NCBI RefSeq assembly: GCF_021390155.1
Contig: NZ_CP089985.1
Location: 1,127,001-1,191,000, forward strand
Source: Pseudomonas sp. HN11
GTDB taxonomy: Bacteria; Pseudomonadota; Gammaproteobacteria; Pseudomonadales; Pseudomonadaceae
DNA length: 64,000 nucleotides
Direction of reading: 5' to 3'
The number at the start of each line of letters is the position of its first letter. The stretch's first letter is position 1. Positions 30,461 through 42,261 of this stretch are shown piece by piece. The translations under genes were made by a program, and so were the position numbers. A model generated the notes under the pieces. That model was not told the DNA's origin, did not search any database, and saw only the letters and a program-made list of their open reading frames with translations.

Positions 30461-31204
30461 GTGACCACCAGCAATCGCATTCTTCTTGGCGTCAACATCG
30501 ACCACGTCGCTACCCTGCGCCAGGCCCGGGGCACCCGTTACCCTGACCCGGTCAAGGCTGCGCTGGACGCCGAAGAAGCGGGCGCCGACGGCATCACCGT
30601 GCACCTGCGCGAAGACCGCCGCCACATCCAGGAGCGCGATGTGCTGCTGCTCAAGGACGTGCTGCAAACCCGCATGAACTTCGAGATGGGCGTCACCGAA
30701 GAAATGATGCAGTTCGCCGAGCGCATCCGCCCGGCGCACATCTGCCTGGTCCCGGAAACCCGCCAGGAACTGACTACCGAAGGCGGCCTTGACGTGGCCG
30801 GCCAGGAAGCGCGGATCAAGGCCGCGGTGGAGCGGCTGTCGAAGATCGGCAGCGAAGTCTCGCTGTTCATCGACGCCGACGAGCGCCAGATCGAAGCGTC
30901 GCGCCGTGTCGGTGCTCCAGCGATCGAGCTGCACACTGGCCGTTACGCTGATGCAACCACACCCACCGAAGTAGCCGACGAGTTGCAACGCATCATCGAC
31001 GGCGTGAGCTGCGGCCTCAAGGAAGGCTTGATCGTCAACGCCGGCCACGGCCTGCACTATCACAACGTCGAAGCCGTGGCCGCGATCAAGGGCATCAACG
31101 AGCTGAACATCGGCCATGCGCTGGTGGCCCACGCGCTGTTCGTCGGTTTCAAAGGCGCCGTGGCCGAGATGAAAGCCCTGATCCTGGCGGCCGCCAAAGC
31201 CTGA
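30461..31204 (+). CDS. pdxJ: Pyridoxine 5'-phosphate synthase
   Basis: A 247-residue TIM-barrel enzyme that condenses 1-deoxyxylulose 5-phosphate with 3-amino-2-oxopropyl phosphate in vitamin B6 synthesis. [18 protein letters not shown] at the start, [13 protein letters not shown], the [14 protein letters not shown] strand and [11 protein letters not shown] are family blocks. It starts with GTG after an AGGAG site. It follows recO in the conserved order. Confidence 0.96.
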   Translation: MTTSNRILLGVNIDHVATLRQARGTRYPDPVKAALDAEEAGADGITVHLREDRRHIQERDVLLLKDVLQTRMNFEMGVTEEMMQFAERIRPAHICLVPETRQELTTEGGLDVAGQEARIKAAVERLSKIGSEVSLFIDADERQIEASRRVGAPAIELHTGRYADATTPTEVADELQRIIDGVSCGLKEGLIVNAGHGLHYHNVEAVAAIKGINELNIGHALVAHALFVGFKGAVAEMKALILAAAKA

Positions 31205-31307
31205 TTCGCTGACTGCGGCAATGCGAAGCCTTACTGTTTAGGCGGGGCAGGTGTATCGTATCCGCCCTTTGCAGGCCCTGCGCCTGTGGCAGATACGTGA
31301 GGTTGTT

Positions 31308-32690
31308 GTGTCCCGATCCTTTTCCCGTCGACAAATCCTGGGTGGTCTTGCAGGCTTGGCCGTAGTGGGGGCGGGTGCCGGTGGCGCCTACCGCTACTGG
31401 CTAGGGAAAGTCGCCGAGGCCGAGGCGGGACATGACTACGAGCTGATCGCCGCTCCTTTGGATGTGGAACTGGTGCCGGGTCACAAGACCGAAGCCTGGG
31501 CGTTCGGCCCGTCGGCGCCGGGTACCGAGCTGCGGGTGCGCCAGGGCGAATGGCTGCGGGTGCGCTTTATCAACCACCTGCCGGTCGCCACCACCATCCA
31601 CTGGCACGGCATCCGCCTGCCGCTGGAAATGGATGGTGTGCCCTACGTTTCTCAATTGCCGGTACTGCCCGGTGAGTATTTCGATTACAAATTCCGTGTG
31701 CCCGACGCCGGCAGCTACTGGTATCACCCCCACGTGAACAGCAGCGAAGAACTCGGCCGTGGCCTGGTCGGCCCGCTGATCATCGAAGAGCGCGAACCCA
31801 CCGGTTTCAAACATGAGCGCACCCTCAGCCTGAAAAGCTGGCACGTGGACGAAGAGGGCGCCTTTGTCGCCTTCAGCATCCCCCGTGAAGCGGCACGTGG
31901 CGGCACCGCAGGGCGGTTGTCGACGATCAACGGCGTGTCCCAGGCCGTGATCGATTTGCCGGCCGGGCAGATTACCCGCGTGCGGCTGCTCAACCTCGAC
32001 AACACCTTGACCTATCGCATCAATATTCCCGACGTTGAAGCGCAGATCTACGCACTGGACGGTAACCCTATCGAGCCGCGCCCGTTGGGCAAGGAATACT
32101 GGCTGGGCCCGGGCATGCGTATCTGCCTGGCGATCAAGGCACCGCCGGCCGGCGAAGAATTGTCGATCCGCAATGGCCCGGTGCGCTTGGGCACCTTCCG
32201 TTCGGTGGCCAACACCGACGCGCCGACCGAATGGCCGCCAGCGCTGCCCGCCAACCCGATTGCCGAGCCGGACCTGGCCAATGCCGAGAAACTCAACTTC
32301 AATTTCGAGTGGGTCGGTTCGGTCTCGGTCAATACCGACAACGGCAAACCGCCCAGCCTATGGCAGATCAACGGCAAGGCCTGGGACATCACCGACAAGA
32401 CCTGCGCCGACCGCCCGATCGCCAGGCTGGAAAAAGGCAAGAGCTACATTTTTGAATTGAAGAACATGACTCAGTACCAGCACCCGATCCACCTGCATGG
32501 CATGAGCTTCAAGGTGATCGCCTCAAACCGCCACAAGGTGATCCCGTACTTCACCGACACCTACCTGTTGGGCAAGAACGAACGCGCTCGCGTGGCGTTG
32601 GTGGCGGATAACCCAGGGGTGTGGATGTTCCACTGCCACGTGATCGACCACATGGAAACCGGCCTGATGGCCGCCATCGAGGTGGCGTGA
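31308..32690 (+). CDS. Tat-exported multicopper oxidase
   Basis: A 460-residue blue-copper oxidase with three cupredoxin-like domains. The N-terminus has a Tat-type signal, SRRQILGGLAGLAVVGAG. The four copper-binding histidine blocks are all present: HWHGIRL, YHPHVN, HPIHLHGMSF and FHCHVIDHMETGLM. It acts in the periplasm, oxidising metal ions or organics with oxygen reduced to water; relatives serve copper tolerance (CopA/CueO) or phenol oxidation. A methionine-rich CueO loop is not seen, so copper-oxidase specificity is uncertain. The GTG at 31308 places the twin arginines near the start. Its stop overlaps the tadA start (TGATG). Confidence 0.85.
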   Translation: MSRSFSRRQILGGLAGLAVVGAGAGGAYRYWLGKVAEAEAGHDYELIAAPLDVELVPGHKTEAWAFGPSAPGTELRVRQGEWLRVRFINHLPVATTIHWHGIRLPLEMDGVPYVSQLPVLPGEYFDYKFRVPDAGSYWYHPHVNSSEELGRGLVGPLIIEEREPTGFKHERTLSLKSWHVDEEGAFVAFSIPREAARGGTAGRLSTINGVSQAVIDLPAGQITRVRLLNLDNTLTYRINIPDVEAQIYALDGNPIEPRPLGKEYWLGPGMRICLAIKAPPAGEELSIRNGPVRLGTFRSVANTDAPTEWPPALPANPIAEPDLANAEKLNFNFEWVGSVSVNTDNGKPPSLWQINGKAWDITDKTCADRPIARLEKGKSYIFELKNMTQYQHPIHLHGMSFKVIASNRHKVIPYFTDTYLLGKNERARVALVADNPGVWMFHCHVIDHMETGLMAAIEVA

Positions 32691-33187
32691 TGCGTCAGAT
32701 TCGCCCTACCGCGATCATCGACCGCAGCCGCGACCAGGACTTCATGCGCGAGGCCCTGGCCCTTGCCGCCCAAGGTGCGGCATTGGGCGAAGTGCCCGTC
32801 GGTGCAGTGCTGGTACAGGACGGTGAAATCATCGGCCGTGGCTTCAACTGCCCCATCAGCGGCAACGACCCCAGCGCCCATGCTGAAATGGTCGCCATCC
32901 GCGCCGCCGCGCAAGCCATCAGCAACTACCGCCTGGTGGGCAGCACGCTGTATGTGACCCTGGAGCCGTGCAGCATGTGCGCGGGCTTGATCGTGCATTC
33001 GCGGATTGCGCGGGTGGTGTACGGCGCGCTGGAACCCAAGGCGGGGATTGTGCAAAGCCAGGGGCAGTTTTTTACCCAGGGCTTTCTCAATCATAAGGTG
33101 CTGTTCGAAGGGGGGGTGTTGGCCGAGGAGTGCGGGACGGTCTTGAGTGAGTTTTTCAAGGCGCGAAGAACCAAACCGTCCCTTTAA
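32690..33187 (+). CDS. tadA: tRNA-specific adenosine deaminase TadA
   Basis: A 165-residue zinc deaminase that converts A34 to inosine in tRNA-Arg(ACG). The catalytic HAE is in PSAHAEMVAIR and the zinc ligands are in TLEPCSMCAG. LGEVPVGAVLVQDGEIIGRG is the typical N-terminal block. The ATG overlaps the stop of the multicopper oxidase gene. It is essential in most bacteria. Confidence 0.95.
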   Translation: MRQIRPTAIIDRSRDQDFMREALALAAQGAALGEVPVGAVLVQDGEIIGRGFNCPISGNDPSAHAEMVAIRAAAQAISNYRLVGSTLYVTLEPCSMCAGLIVHSRIARVVYGALEPKAGIVQSQGQFFTQGFLNHKVLFEGGVLAEECGTVLSEFFKARRTKPSL

Positions 33188-33190
33188 AAT

Positions 33191-34147
33191 TTATTTGCGA
33201 GCGATGATCACCGCCCGCATCGGTGCCGGCAGCCCTTCAATGGTCTTGCTGTGATCTTGCGGATCGAGGAAGTCACTCAGCGACTGATACTTCATCCACT
33301 GCGTCCCACGCTGTTCCTCGACGGTGGTCACGCTCACATCCACACAGCGCACGTCGTTGAAGCCCGCACGGCGCAACCACAGCATCAACGCCGGCACCGA
33401 CGGCAGGAACCACACGTTGCGCATCTGTGCGTAACGGTCTTCCGGCACCAGTACCTGCTGCTGATCGCCTTCGACCACCAGGGTTTCCAGCACCAGTTCA
33501 CCGCCCTTGACCAGGGTGTCCTTCAACGCCAGCAAATGCTCGATCGGCGAACGGCGGTGATAAAACACTCCCATGGAAAACACCGTGTCGAACCCTTCGA
33601 GGTTCGACGGCAGGTCTTCGAACGGGAACGGCAGGTGCCAGGCCTTAGGCTCGGACAGGTAACGCTGCACCGCCTGGAACTGACAGAAGAACAGCCAGTT
33701 CGGATCAACGCCAATCACGCTGTCGGCGCCGGCACCGAGCATGCGCCACATGTAGTAACCGTTGCCGCAGCCCACGTCGAGGATGCGCTTGCCCTTCAAG
33801 TTCAAATGCGGCGCAACACGGGACCACTTCCAGTCCGAGCGCCATTCTGTGTCCACATGCACCCCGAACAGGTGGAACGGCCCCTTGCGCCAGGGGCTCA
33901 GGCCCATCAGTGCAGTGTGCATTTGCGCACGGGTATCGTCGTCGCAATCGGTATCGAGGGTCAGGCCGTTGAGCAAATCCACTTCGCTGGGCAGGATCTT
34001 CGGCAGCGCGTCGAGCGCACTCTGCCAACGCTCCAGGTCGCCATGGCCCTTTTCCATCTTGCTATCGAGTTGTGCTTGCAGGCCCTGGGCCCAGACGGCC
34101 AGGGGAGTGCCGACCAAGTGGCGGGCGAGAGGGGACAGATCAATCAT
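33191..34147 (-). CDS. cmoB: tRNA U34 carboxymethyltransferase CmoB
   Basis: A 318-residue enzyme that transfers the carboxymethyl group of carboxy-SAM to 5-hydroxyuridine at tRNA position 34. [20 protein letters not shown], the SAM-site [16 protein letters not shown] and [21 protein letters not shown] are family signatures. It overlaps cmoA by four bases (ATGA) and follows it on the transcript, so the pathway pair is coupled. It converges with tadA. Confidence 0.96.
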   Translation of the reverse strand: MIDLSPLARHLVGTPLAVWAQGLQAQLDSKMEKGHGDLERWQSALDALPKILPSEVDLLNGLTLDTDCDDDTRAQMHTALMGLSPWRKGPFHLFGVHVDTEWRSDWKWSRVAPHLNLKGKRILDVGCGNGYYMWRMLGAGADSVIGVDPNWLFFCQFQAVQRYLSEPKAWHLPFPFEDLPSNLEGFDTVFSMGVFYHRRSPIEHLLALKDTLVKGGELVLETLVVEGDQQQVLVPEDRYAQMRNVWFLPSVPALMLWLRRAGFNDVRCVDVSVTTVEEQRGTQWMKYQSLSDFLDPQDHSKTIEGLPAPMRAVIIARK

Positions 34148-34887
34148 GGCAAGGCAATCAACGAGGCAAAGTTAAGACATTGGAACCACGGCACGACTGT
34201 CGAGAACCCGGCCGCCAGCAGGCGTTCGCGGTGTTCTTCGAGGCTGTCGGGCTTCATGACGTTTTCGATGGCGCTCCGCTTCTGGGCGATTTCCAGTTCG
34301 CTGTAGCCGTTGGCGCGTTTGAACGCGATGTGCAGGTCGGTGAGCAGTGCGTGTTCTTGCGCATCGTTGAACCGCAGCTTCTCCGAGAGGATCAGCGCAC
34401 CGCCCGGCAGCAGCGATTGGCGGATGCGCGTGAGCAGCGCGAGGCGCTCCTCGGGCGCGATGAATTGCAGGGTGAAGTTCAGCGCCACCACTGAGGCTGG
34501 TTGGAATTGCAGTGCGAGGATATCGCCCTCGATCACTTCAACCGGCAGCAACTCCTGGAACATCGAGTCCTGGCCATTAAGGTATTCACGGCAACGCTCG
34601 ACCATCGCGGCCGAGTTATCCACCGCGATCACACGGCAACCGTCGGTGCGCACATGGCGGCGCAGGGCCTGAGTCACTGCGCCGAGGGATGAGCCCAGGT
34701 CATACAGCACGCTATTGGGTTGGGCGAACTGCGCGGCGAGTACGCCGAGGTTCTCGACGATGGTCGGATAGCCCGGCACCGAGCGCTTGATCATGTCCGG
34801 GAACACCCGCACCACGTCTTCGTTAAAGGCGAAGTCCGGCACCTGTGGCAGGGGCTGGGCGAATAGGCGATCGGGTTCTTTGCTCAC
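34144..34887 (-). CDS. cmoA: Carboxy-SAM synthase CmoA
   Basis: A 247-residue SAM-dependent enzyme that makes carboxy-SAM from SAM and prephenate for the CmoB reaction. [22 protein letters not shown] is the conserved opening block, [18 protein letters not shown] is the SAM site and [16 protein letters not shown] is a later family block. It starts with GTG. It heads the cmoA-cmoB transcription unit. Confidence 0.96.
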   Translation of the reverse strand: MSKEPDRLFAQPLPQVPDFAFNEDVVRVFPDMIKRSVPGYPTIVENLGVLAAQFAQPNSVLYDLGSSLGAVTQALRRHVRTDGCRVIAVDNSAAMVERCREYLNGQDSMFQELLPVEVIEGDILALQFQPASVVALNFTLQFIAPEERLALLTRIRQSLLPGGALILSEKLRFNDAQEHALLTDLHIAFKRANGYSELEIAQKRSAIENVMKPDSLEEHRERLLAAGFSTVVPWFQCLNFASLIALP

Positions 34888-34922
34888 GGTTGTTCCGGCG
34901 ACGATGGGGAAAGGCCGGCATT

Positions 34923-35579
34923 TTAGCCAACTTGGCCCTCATGTGCGCGGGTTGTCTGATGGAAAGCCGAGGCGGTGATACCCCACTGGCCGAGCCAATA
35001 CGTGATGATCAGCAAATACGGGGCCGCCTCGAACGCCGCCACAAACCGGTTGATGCCAATCAGCGTGTCGGAAAACACAAACGACATCGCACCCGCCGCC
35101 GCCAGCAGAGCCGAGCGTTTTGGCACTTCGCTGCCCAGGCGTGCCAACGCTCGCCAGAGCATCGCACTGATCACGGCGGCGTAAATCACCACGGGGATCA
35201 GCAAATCACCGAGGCCGTGGGAGATCAGGATGCTCAGTAGCACAGCCCCCATCCCCAGCGCCAATACCAGCGGCAGCAGCGCCAGGCGGCGGCAGTCACT
35301 GAAATAGGCCTTGAGGTAGGCCAGGTGCGCAAACAGGAACGCCCCCAGGCCAAAGATAAACAGGTCGCCTGGCCAGGCCAGCAGCACATCGCCCACCAGG
35401 GAAAAAATCAGGCCCAGGCTGATCCAGCGTCGATAGTCGGTGGGCGGCGCGTCATGCAACCAGCCCAGAAGCGCCAGCACCGGCAGTGGCTTGACCAGCA
35501 GGCACAACAAGGTGGCATGGGTGGTCAGGCCGTAGATAAAGGTGCCGGCGCCCATCAGCGCAAGAATCAGCCATGGCAT
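34923..35579 (-). CDS. YhhN-family membrane protein (lysoplasmalogenase-like)
   Basis: A 218-residue protein with about eight hydrophobic segments. [15 protein letters not shown] and [12 protein letters not shown] with the following [12 protein letters not shown] are the YhhN signature, and [17 protein letters not shown] is the second conserved block. The family includes TMEM86 lysoplasmalogenases, which hydrolyse vinyl-ether lipids; whether bacterial members do so is uncertain. Its ATG lies one base after the stop of the chagasin-like gene (35581-35583), so the two probably share a transcript, with the lipoprotein gene first. Confidence 0.82.
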   Translation of the reverse strand: MPWLILALMGAGTFIYGLTTHATLLCLLVKPLPVLALLGWLHDAPPTDYRRWISLGLIFSLVGDVLLAWPGDLFIFGLGAFLFAHLAYLKAYFSDCRRLALLPLVLALGMGAVLLSILISHGLGDLLIPVVIYAAVISAMLWRALARLGSEVPKRSALLAAAGAMSFVFSDTLIGINRFVAAFEAAPYLLIITYWLGQWGITASAFHQTTRAHEGQVG

Positions 35580-35580
35580 A

Positions 35581-35970
35581 TCAGTTCACCGTAATGGCGC
35601 AGTCAAAGGTTTCGACAGGCTCGGCTTCCGGCTCCCAGGGTTGCTGGGAGGTCAGGCGCAAACGGCCCTGGCCGGTGGTGAAAGCCTGGAAGCGCCAGGT
35701 CGACTGGCCACCGCCGCCGATCACGCCGGATTCCGAACTGCTGTAGACCTCGGGGCTCAATGCGCGCAATACGCCGCCTGCGGAGTCCTGAATGGCCCAG
35801 CGGTAACCGGTGGTGGGGTTGCTGGGCAGGGTGAGGATCAGGTTCTGCCCTGTTTTAAGCTGGAGCGGGCAGGCGCTCTGGTTGTCCACGGTCACATTTT
35901 GCTTCGGGGCGCTGGCGCACGCGGCCAGCAGGGCAAGGCTCAAGGGGAGAAGCAGGCGGGCAGCGGTCAT
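35581..35970 (-). CDS. Chagasin-like (I42) protease-inhibitor lipoprotein
   Basis: A 129-residue lipoprotein: the signal LLLPLSLALLAAC gives a lipobox with Cys18. The mature part has the I42 inhibitor motif NPTTGYRW at about residues 51-58, with GGGGQSTWRFQA and the RLTSQQPWEP block that corresponds to the chagasin RPW loop. Chagasins block papain-type cysteine proteases. It is anchored in the periplasm or outer membrane and might protect the cell or modulate a secreted cysteine protease; the target is unknown. Confidence 0.82.
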   Translation of the reverse strand: MTAARLLLPLSLALLAACASAPKQNVTVDNQSACPLQLKTGQNLILTLPSNPTTGYRWAIQDSAGGVLRALSPEVYSSSESGVIGGGGQSTWRFQAFTTGQGRLRLTSQQPWEPEAEPVETFDCAITVN

Positions 35971-36055
35971 GGGGGCTCCGTTGATTCACGACGAAGGGCG
36001 AGCATAACCGAAGATGAGACAAGGTGTGACAGGAGGGGATTTGTGGTGACTGGGC

Positions 36056-36150
36056 CGGCGCTTTCGCGAGCAGGCCCGCTCCCACATTTTGACCGCATTC
36101 CAAAGGGTGTACTCGGTCAAAATGTGTGCGGGCTTGCTCGCGAAGAGGCC
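36056..36150. repeat. REP pair downstream of the second lon gene
   Basis: CGCGAGCAGGCCCGCTCCCA at about 36065-36084 and the complement-type CGGGCTTGCTCGCG at about 36129-36142 form a head-to-head pair. The inner arms continue in TTTTGACCG and CGGTCAAAA, giving a long near-perfect inverted repeat between a lipoprotein start and the lon stop. Confidence 0.88.
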
Positions 36151-36171
36151 ATTAAAGCCGATAGAGATCTG

Positions 36172-38592
<2,421 letters not shown>

Positions 38593-38684
38593 GGGGCACC
38601 TGCATCAGGAAGTATGCAGGTTAGATGGGGCGGGGTAGCGGTGGTTTCAATGGTCGCGTGCAGTTAGCAACAAATTGCATAAAT

Positions 38685-39719
38685 TCAGCTGATCTTGTGC
38701 AGGTAACTCGGCAAGGGCTGCTCCGGCAACACTGACAATACTTTCAATCGTTGCAGCATGCGCTGCCGTGCGCGTTGCAAATGCTCGCGCAGGTTTAACG
38801 CTGCTGCGTCAAATGCGCCATGTAATAACAACTCCAGAATCAGACGATGTTCGGCCAGCATGGCTGGATCGGCGCCGATACCCAGCAGACGGTAAAAAAT
38901 CCGGCTGATGATCATCGGGCTCTGCCCTTGGCGGATCAACGCCGCGATCTTGCGATTCTGCAGGCCGGCGAGACAGCGCTGGTGCAAGTCCTCCTCGATC
39001 TGCTCGATGGCCTCCAGGCTGCAGTGGGGGCTGCCCTGGGCGTCCCGTACACGTTGCAACATGGCTTCCAGTAATTCGCGATCGAGGTCTGGGGCGCTTT
39101 GGCGCAGGGCTTCGGGTTCCAGGCAGGCGCGCAGCTCGTAGTCTTCGGTGACTTCACGGGCGGTCAAGGGGCCGGCCAGCCATTGGGAGTAGGGCTCTTT
39201 TTCCACCAACCCCCGGTCGCGCAGGCGCATCAGCGCTTCACGCACCACCGCGCGGCTGACGCCGTAGTGGTCGGCGGCGGCTTGCTCGTCCAAACGGTAG
39301 TGGCCGAAGGCAATGCAGGTGGATAACGCCGCGCCAATTTCCTCGACGATGCGCTCGCCCAACGGCCGTGTGTCCACCAACTCATCTTCGCCGTTGAGGC
39401 CCAAGTGCGCATGGCTCAAGGGCAAGCGCAGCGGCTCCATCGCCAGGCCTTCGGGGTTGATCAGATAACCCCGGCCATTGAAGCGGCAGATCAGTCCTTC
39501 TTCATGCAGCAGGTCCAGGGCTCGGCGTACCGGCACACGGCTGGTGCCGAACAATTCCGCCAGCGGTGCCTCCAGCAAGACCAGACCGTGGCGCGCGGTG
39601 CCGTTGACGATCGCATCACGCAATACCTGATGAATCATCGCGTAACGGGAGGCCGAGGCGGACACTGCTTTCATCGCTTTCTCTGAGGCTTGTAGGACGG
39701 TGGCCGGGGATTCTCTCAT
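38685..39719 (-). CDS. Regulator with two GntR-type winged helices
   Basis: A 344-residue regulator. A first GntR winged helix covers about residues 24-91 (AMIHQVLRDAIVNGTARHG, then AELFGTSRVPVRRALDLLHEEG) and a second covers about 119-187 (RIVEEIGAALSTCIAFGHYR, then AADHYGVSRAVVREALMRLR). A FadR-type helical effector domain fills the C-terminal half (CLEPEALRQSAPDLDRELLE and HRLILELLLHGAFDAAALNL). Ordinary GntR proteins have one DNA-binding domain, so this layout is unusual. It is divergent from the amidase operon at 40013, with AATGTAC repeats between. The start may be 39719 or an ATG at 39674. Confidence 0.85.
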   Translation of the reverse strand: MRESPATVLQASEKAMKAVSASASRYAMIHQVLRDAIVNGTARHGLVLLEAPLAELFGTSRVPVRRALDLLHEEGLICRFNGRGYLINPEGLAMEPLRLPLSHAHLGLNGEDELVDTRPLGERIVEEIGAALSTCIAFGHYRLDEQAAADHYGVSRAVVREALMRLRDRGLVEKEPYSQWLAGPLTAREVTEDYELRACLEPEALRQSAPDLDRELLEAMLQRVRDAQGSPHCSLEAIEQIEEDLHQRCLAGLQNRKIAALIRQGQSPMIISRIFYRLLGIGADPAMLAEHRLILELLLHGAFDAAALNLREHLQRARQRMLQRLKVLSVLPEQPLPSYLHKIS

Positions 39720-39798
39720 AAGTTGCGCCTGTCACCCTGCGCCACAGCAGTGGCACTTTATTGGGGCTGGATATGTAGGAATGTTACTTTTTTGCACC

Positions 39799-39993
39799 AA
39801 AATGTACTTATTAATAAAAGATACATTATTTCATTGAAGGTGCTTTTCGGCATGTGTGCAAGAATTTTTCATACTCTTTAAAGCCATCTATCCCGTAGCT
39901 CTAGGCGGGATTCCCTCATCGCGAAGAAACAGCTCAATCAAGACTGGCACGAAAGCTGCCTTTGTAAAATGTACATTTTATTAATATGTACGT
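39799..39993. promoter_or_regulatory. AATGTAC repeats, possible operators of the GntR-type regulator
   Basis: AATGTA at 39801-39806 faces TACATT at 39822-39827. A perfect 14-base palindrome AAAATGTACATTTT lies at 39966-39979, and a further half site AATATGTACG starts near 39984, next to the amidase start. The AT-rich 293-base gap holds no gene. Repeated AATGTAC half sites on both sides fit a repressor that acts on both its own gene and the operon. Confidence 0.6.
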
Positions 39994-40012
39994 TTTTGCG
40001 GGAGTCATTCTC

Positions 40013-41335
40013 ATGTCAGACGCCACTTCAATGGCCGAGGATTTCGCCAGCGGTCGCAGCGACCCAGTGCAAGCCCTCGAACAGGCTCTCGAAAAGGCCA
40101 GCCACACGCCTGCCGTCTTTATCAGTCTGACTGCCGAACGCGCCCGCCGTGAAGCCGAAGCCGCCGCAGCCCGTTGGCGCGCTGGCCAGCCATTGAGCGT
40201 GTTGGATGGTGTGCCGTTGGCCTGGAAAGACTTGTTCGACGTGGCCGGCAGCGTTACTACAGCGGGCGCCGCCTATCGCCGCGCCGCGCCCACCGCCTTG
40301 ATCGACGCCCCCACTGTCGGCCTGTTGTGCCGCGCCGGGATGGTCAGCGTGGGCAAGACCAACCTCAGCGAACTGGCCTATTCCGGCTTGGGCCTGAACC
40401 CGCATTTCGGCACGCCACACAATCCCCATGGGACTGACCAGCCACGCATTCCTGGCGGATCGTCTTCGGGTTCAGCGGTAGCCGTCGCCGCCGGCATTGT
40501 GCCCATCGCCATGGGCACCGACACCGCCGGTTCCATCCGCATCCCGTCGGCATTCAATGGCTTGGTGGGTTACCGCAGCAGCAGCCGACGCTACAGCCGC
40601 GACGGGGTGTTCCCGCTCGCCCACACCCTCGACAGCCTGGGCCCGCTGACCCGCAGCGTGCGCGATGCGCTGGCCATCGACGACCTGCTGCATGGCCGCC
40701 GCCAAACGCACACCGCCCGCAGCCTTGAGGGCCAGCGTTTTGCGCTGGCGCAACACGATGTCGAGCCCGCCGTGCGCAACAACCTGCTGCGTGCAGTGGA
40801 GCAACTCAAGGCCCACGGCGCCCTGATCGAAGAGCGCGAGTGCCTGACGTTCCAGGCTACCTTGGACTTGATCAAGCATCACGGCTGGCTCGGTTCCTTC
40901 GAAGCTTACGCCCTGCACGAAGCCCTGCTCGACAGCCCCGACGCCGAACAACTCGACCCTCGTGTACGACGCCGCCTTGAAGCCGCGCGCACGCTGCCGG
41001 CCAGCCAACTGCTGCATCTGGTTGACGCCCGCTGCCGCCTGCAACAGCAACTGGTCGACGACCTCGACGGCGCCATCCTGATCACCCCGACCGTCGCCCA
41101 CGTCGCCCCGGCGTTGGCACCGCTGGAAGCCGACGACAACCTGTTCGTGAAAACCAACCTCGCCACCCTGCGCCTGACCATGCCCGGCAGTTTGCTCGAC
41201 ATGCCTGGCGTGACCTTGCCCAGCGGCTGCGATGCCCTGGGCCTGCCCACCGGGCTGCTGCTCAGCGCCCCGACGGGGGAAGACGCTCGCCTGTTGCGCG
41301 CAGCGTTGTCCGTCGAATCCGTACTCAACGTTTAA
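40013..41335 (+). CDS. Amidase-signature family hydrolase, possible half-amidase
   Basis: A 440-residue amidase-signature enzyme. The catalytic triad is visible: the lysine in [13 protein letters not shown] (K72), the cis-serine within [14 protein letters not shown] (about residues 150-152) and the nucleophile serine in [11 protein letters not shown] (S174). The C-terminal part varies by substrate. The family hydrolyses carboxylic amides, ureas and acyl-amino acids in the cytoplasm. It is the first gene of the operon that reads right, with a GGGAG site before the ATG. The next gene encodes a possible imidase, so hydrolysis of the half-amide product is one reading; the substrate is not shown by the sequence. 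Confidence 0.82.
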   Translation: MSDATSMAEDFASGRSDPVQALEQALEKASHTPAVFISLTAERARREAEAAAARWRAGQPLSVLDGVPLAWKDLFDVAGSVTTAGAAYRRAAPTALIDAPTVGLLCRAGMVSVGKTNLSELAYSGLGLNPHFGTPHNPHGTDQPRIPGGSSSGSAVAVAAGIVPIAMGTDTAGSIRIPSAFNGLVGYRSSSRRYSRDGVFPLAHTLDSLGPLTRSVRDALAIDDLLHGRRQTHTARSLEGQRFALAQHDVEPAVRNNLLRAVEQLKAHGALIEERECLTFQATLDLIKHHGWLGSFEAYALHEALLDSPDAEQLDPRVRRRLEAARTLPASQLLHLVDARCRLQQQLVDDLDGAILITPTVAHVAPALAPLEADDNLFVKTNLATLRLTMPGSLLDMPGVTLPSGCDALGLPTGLLLSAPTGEDARLLRAALSVESVLNV

Positions 41336-41346
41336 GGAGACACATC

Positions 41347-42225
41347 ATGGCTAAAGACATCCTCTGTGCATTCGGCGTCGACGTTGACGCCGTCGCCGGC
41401 TGGCTCGGTTCCTACGGCGGCGAAGACTCGCCGGACGACATCTCCCGTGGCCTGTTCGCCGGTGAAGTCGGCGCGCCGCGCCTGCTCAAACTGTTCGAAC
41501 GCTACGGCCTGCGCACCACCTGGTTTATTCCCGGCCACTCGATGGAAACCTTCCCTGAGCAGATGAAGGCCGTGGCCGACGCAGGTCACGAAATCGGCGT
41601 GCACGGCTACAGCCACGAAAACCCCATCGCCATGACGGCCGAACAGGAAGAAATCGTCCTGGATAAATCCATCGAGCTGATCACTCAGGTCACCGGCAAA
41701 CGCCCGACGGGCTATGTGGCGCCGTGGTGGGAATTCAGCAAGGTCACCAACGAACTCCTGCTGAAAAAAGGCATCAAGTACGACCACAGCCTGATGCACA
41801 ACGACTTCCACCCTTACTACGTGCGCAAGGGCGACAGCTGGACCAAGATCGACTACAGCCAGCACCCCGACACGTGGATGAAGCCCCTGGTGCGTGGCGA
41901 AGAAACCGACCTGGTGGAGATCCCGGCCAACTGGTACCTCGATGACCTGCCGCCGATGATGTTCATCAAGAAAGCCCCCAACAGCCATGGCTTCGTCAAC
42001 CCGCGCCACCTCGAAGAAATGTGGCGTGACCAGTTCGACTGGGTCTATCGCGAACACGAACACGCGGTGTTCACCATGACCATCCACCCCGACGTCTCCG
42101 GCCGCCCGCAAGTGCTGCTGATGCTCGAGCGCCTGATCGAACACATCCAGAGCCATGCCGGCGTGCGCTTCGTCACCTTCGACGAAATCGCCGACGACTT
42201 TATCCGACGCCAACCCCGTACCTGA
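41347..42225 (+). CDS. Polysaccharide-deacetylase-fold hydrolase (imidase / PuuE-like)
   Basis: A 292-residue NodB-homology enzyme without signal peptide. [20 protein letters not shown] with its aspartate pair, [14 protein letters not shown], the HGYSHENP metal/catalytic block and a late [13 protein letters not shown] histidine match the cytoplasmic branch of the family that includes PuuE allantoinase, Helicobacter PgdA and the cyclic imidase described from Pseudomonas putida. The missing export signal speaks against cell-wall deacetylation. It probably opens a cyclic imide, ureide or similar ring; the exact substrate is unknown. Eleven bases separate it from the amidase gene. Confidence 0.78.
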   Translation: MAKDILCAFGVDVDAVAGWLGSYGGEDSPDDISRGLFAGEVGAPRLLKLFERYGLRTTWFIPGHSMETFPEQMKAVADAGHEIGVHGYSHENPIAMTAEQEEIVLDKSIELITQVTGKRPTGYVAPWWEFSKVTNELLLKKGIKYDHSLMHNDFHPYYVRKGDSWTKIDYSQHPDTWMKPLVRGEETDLVEIPANWYLDDLPPMMFIKKAPNSHGFVNPRHLEEMWRDQFDWVYREHEHAVFTMTIHPDVSGRPQVLLMLERLIEHIQSHAGVRFVTFDEIADDFIRRQPRT

Positions 42226-42261
42226 CTCTAATAAACGGCCCCCACCCCTGAGGCGCGACCC

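Noticed and set aside
41347..42225. Secreted peptidoglycan or chitin deacetylase
   Set aside because: No signal peptide, and position in a cytoplasmic catabolic operon favours a small-molecule hydrolase.
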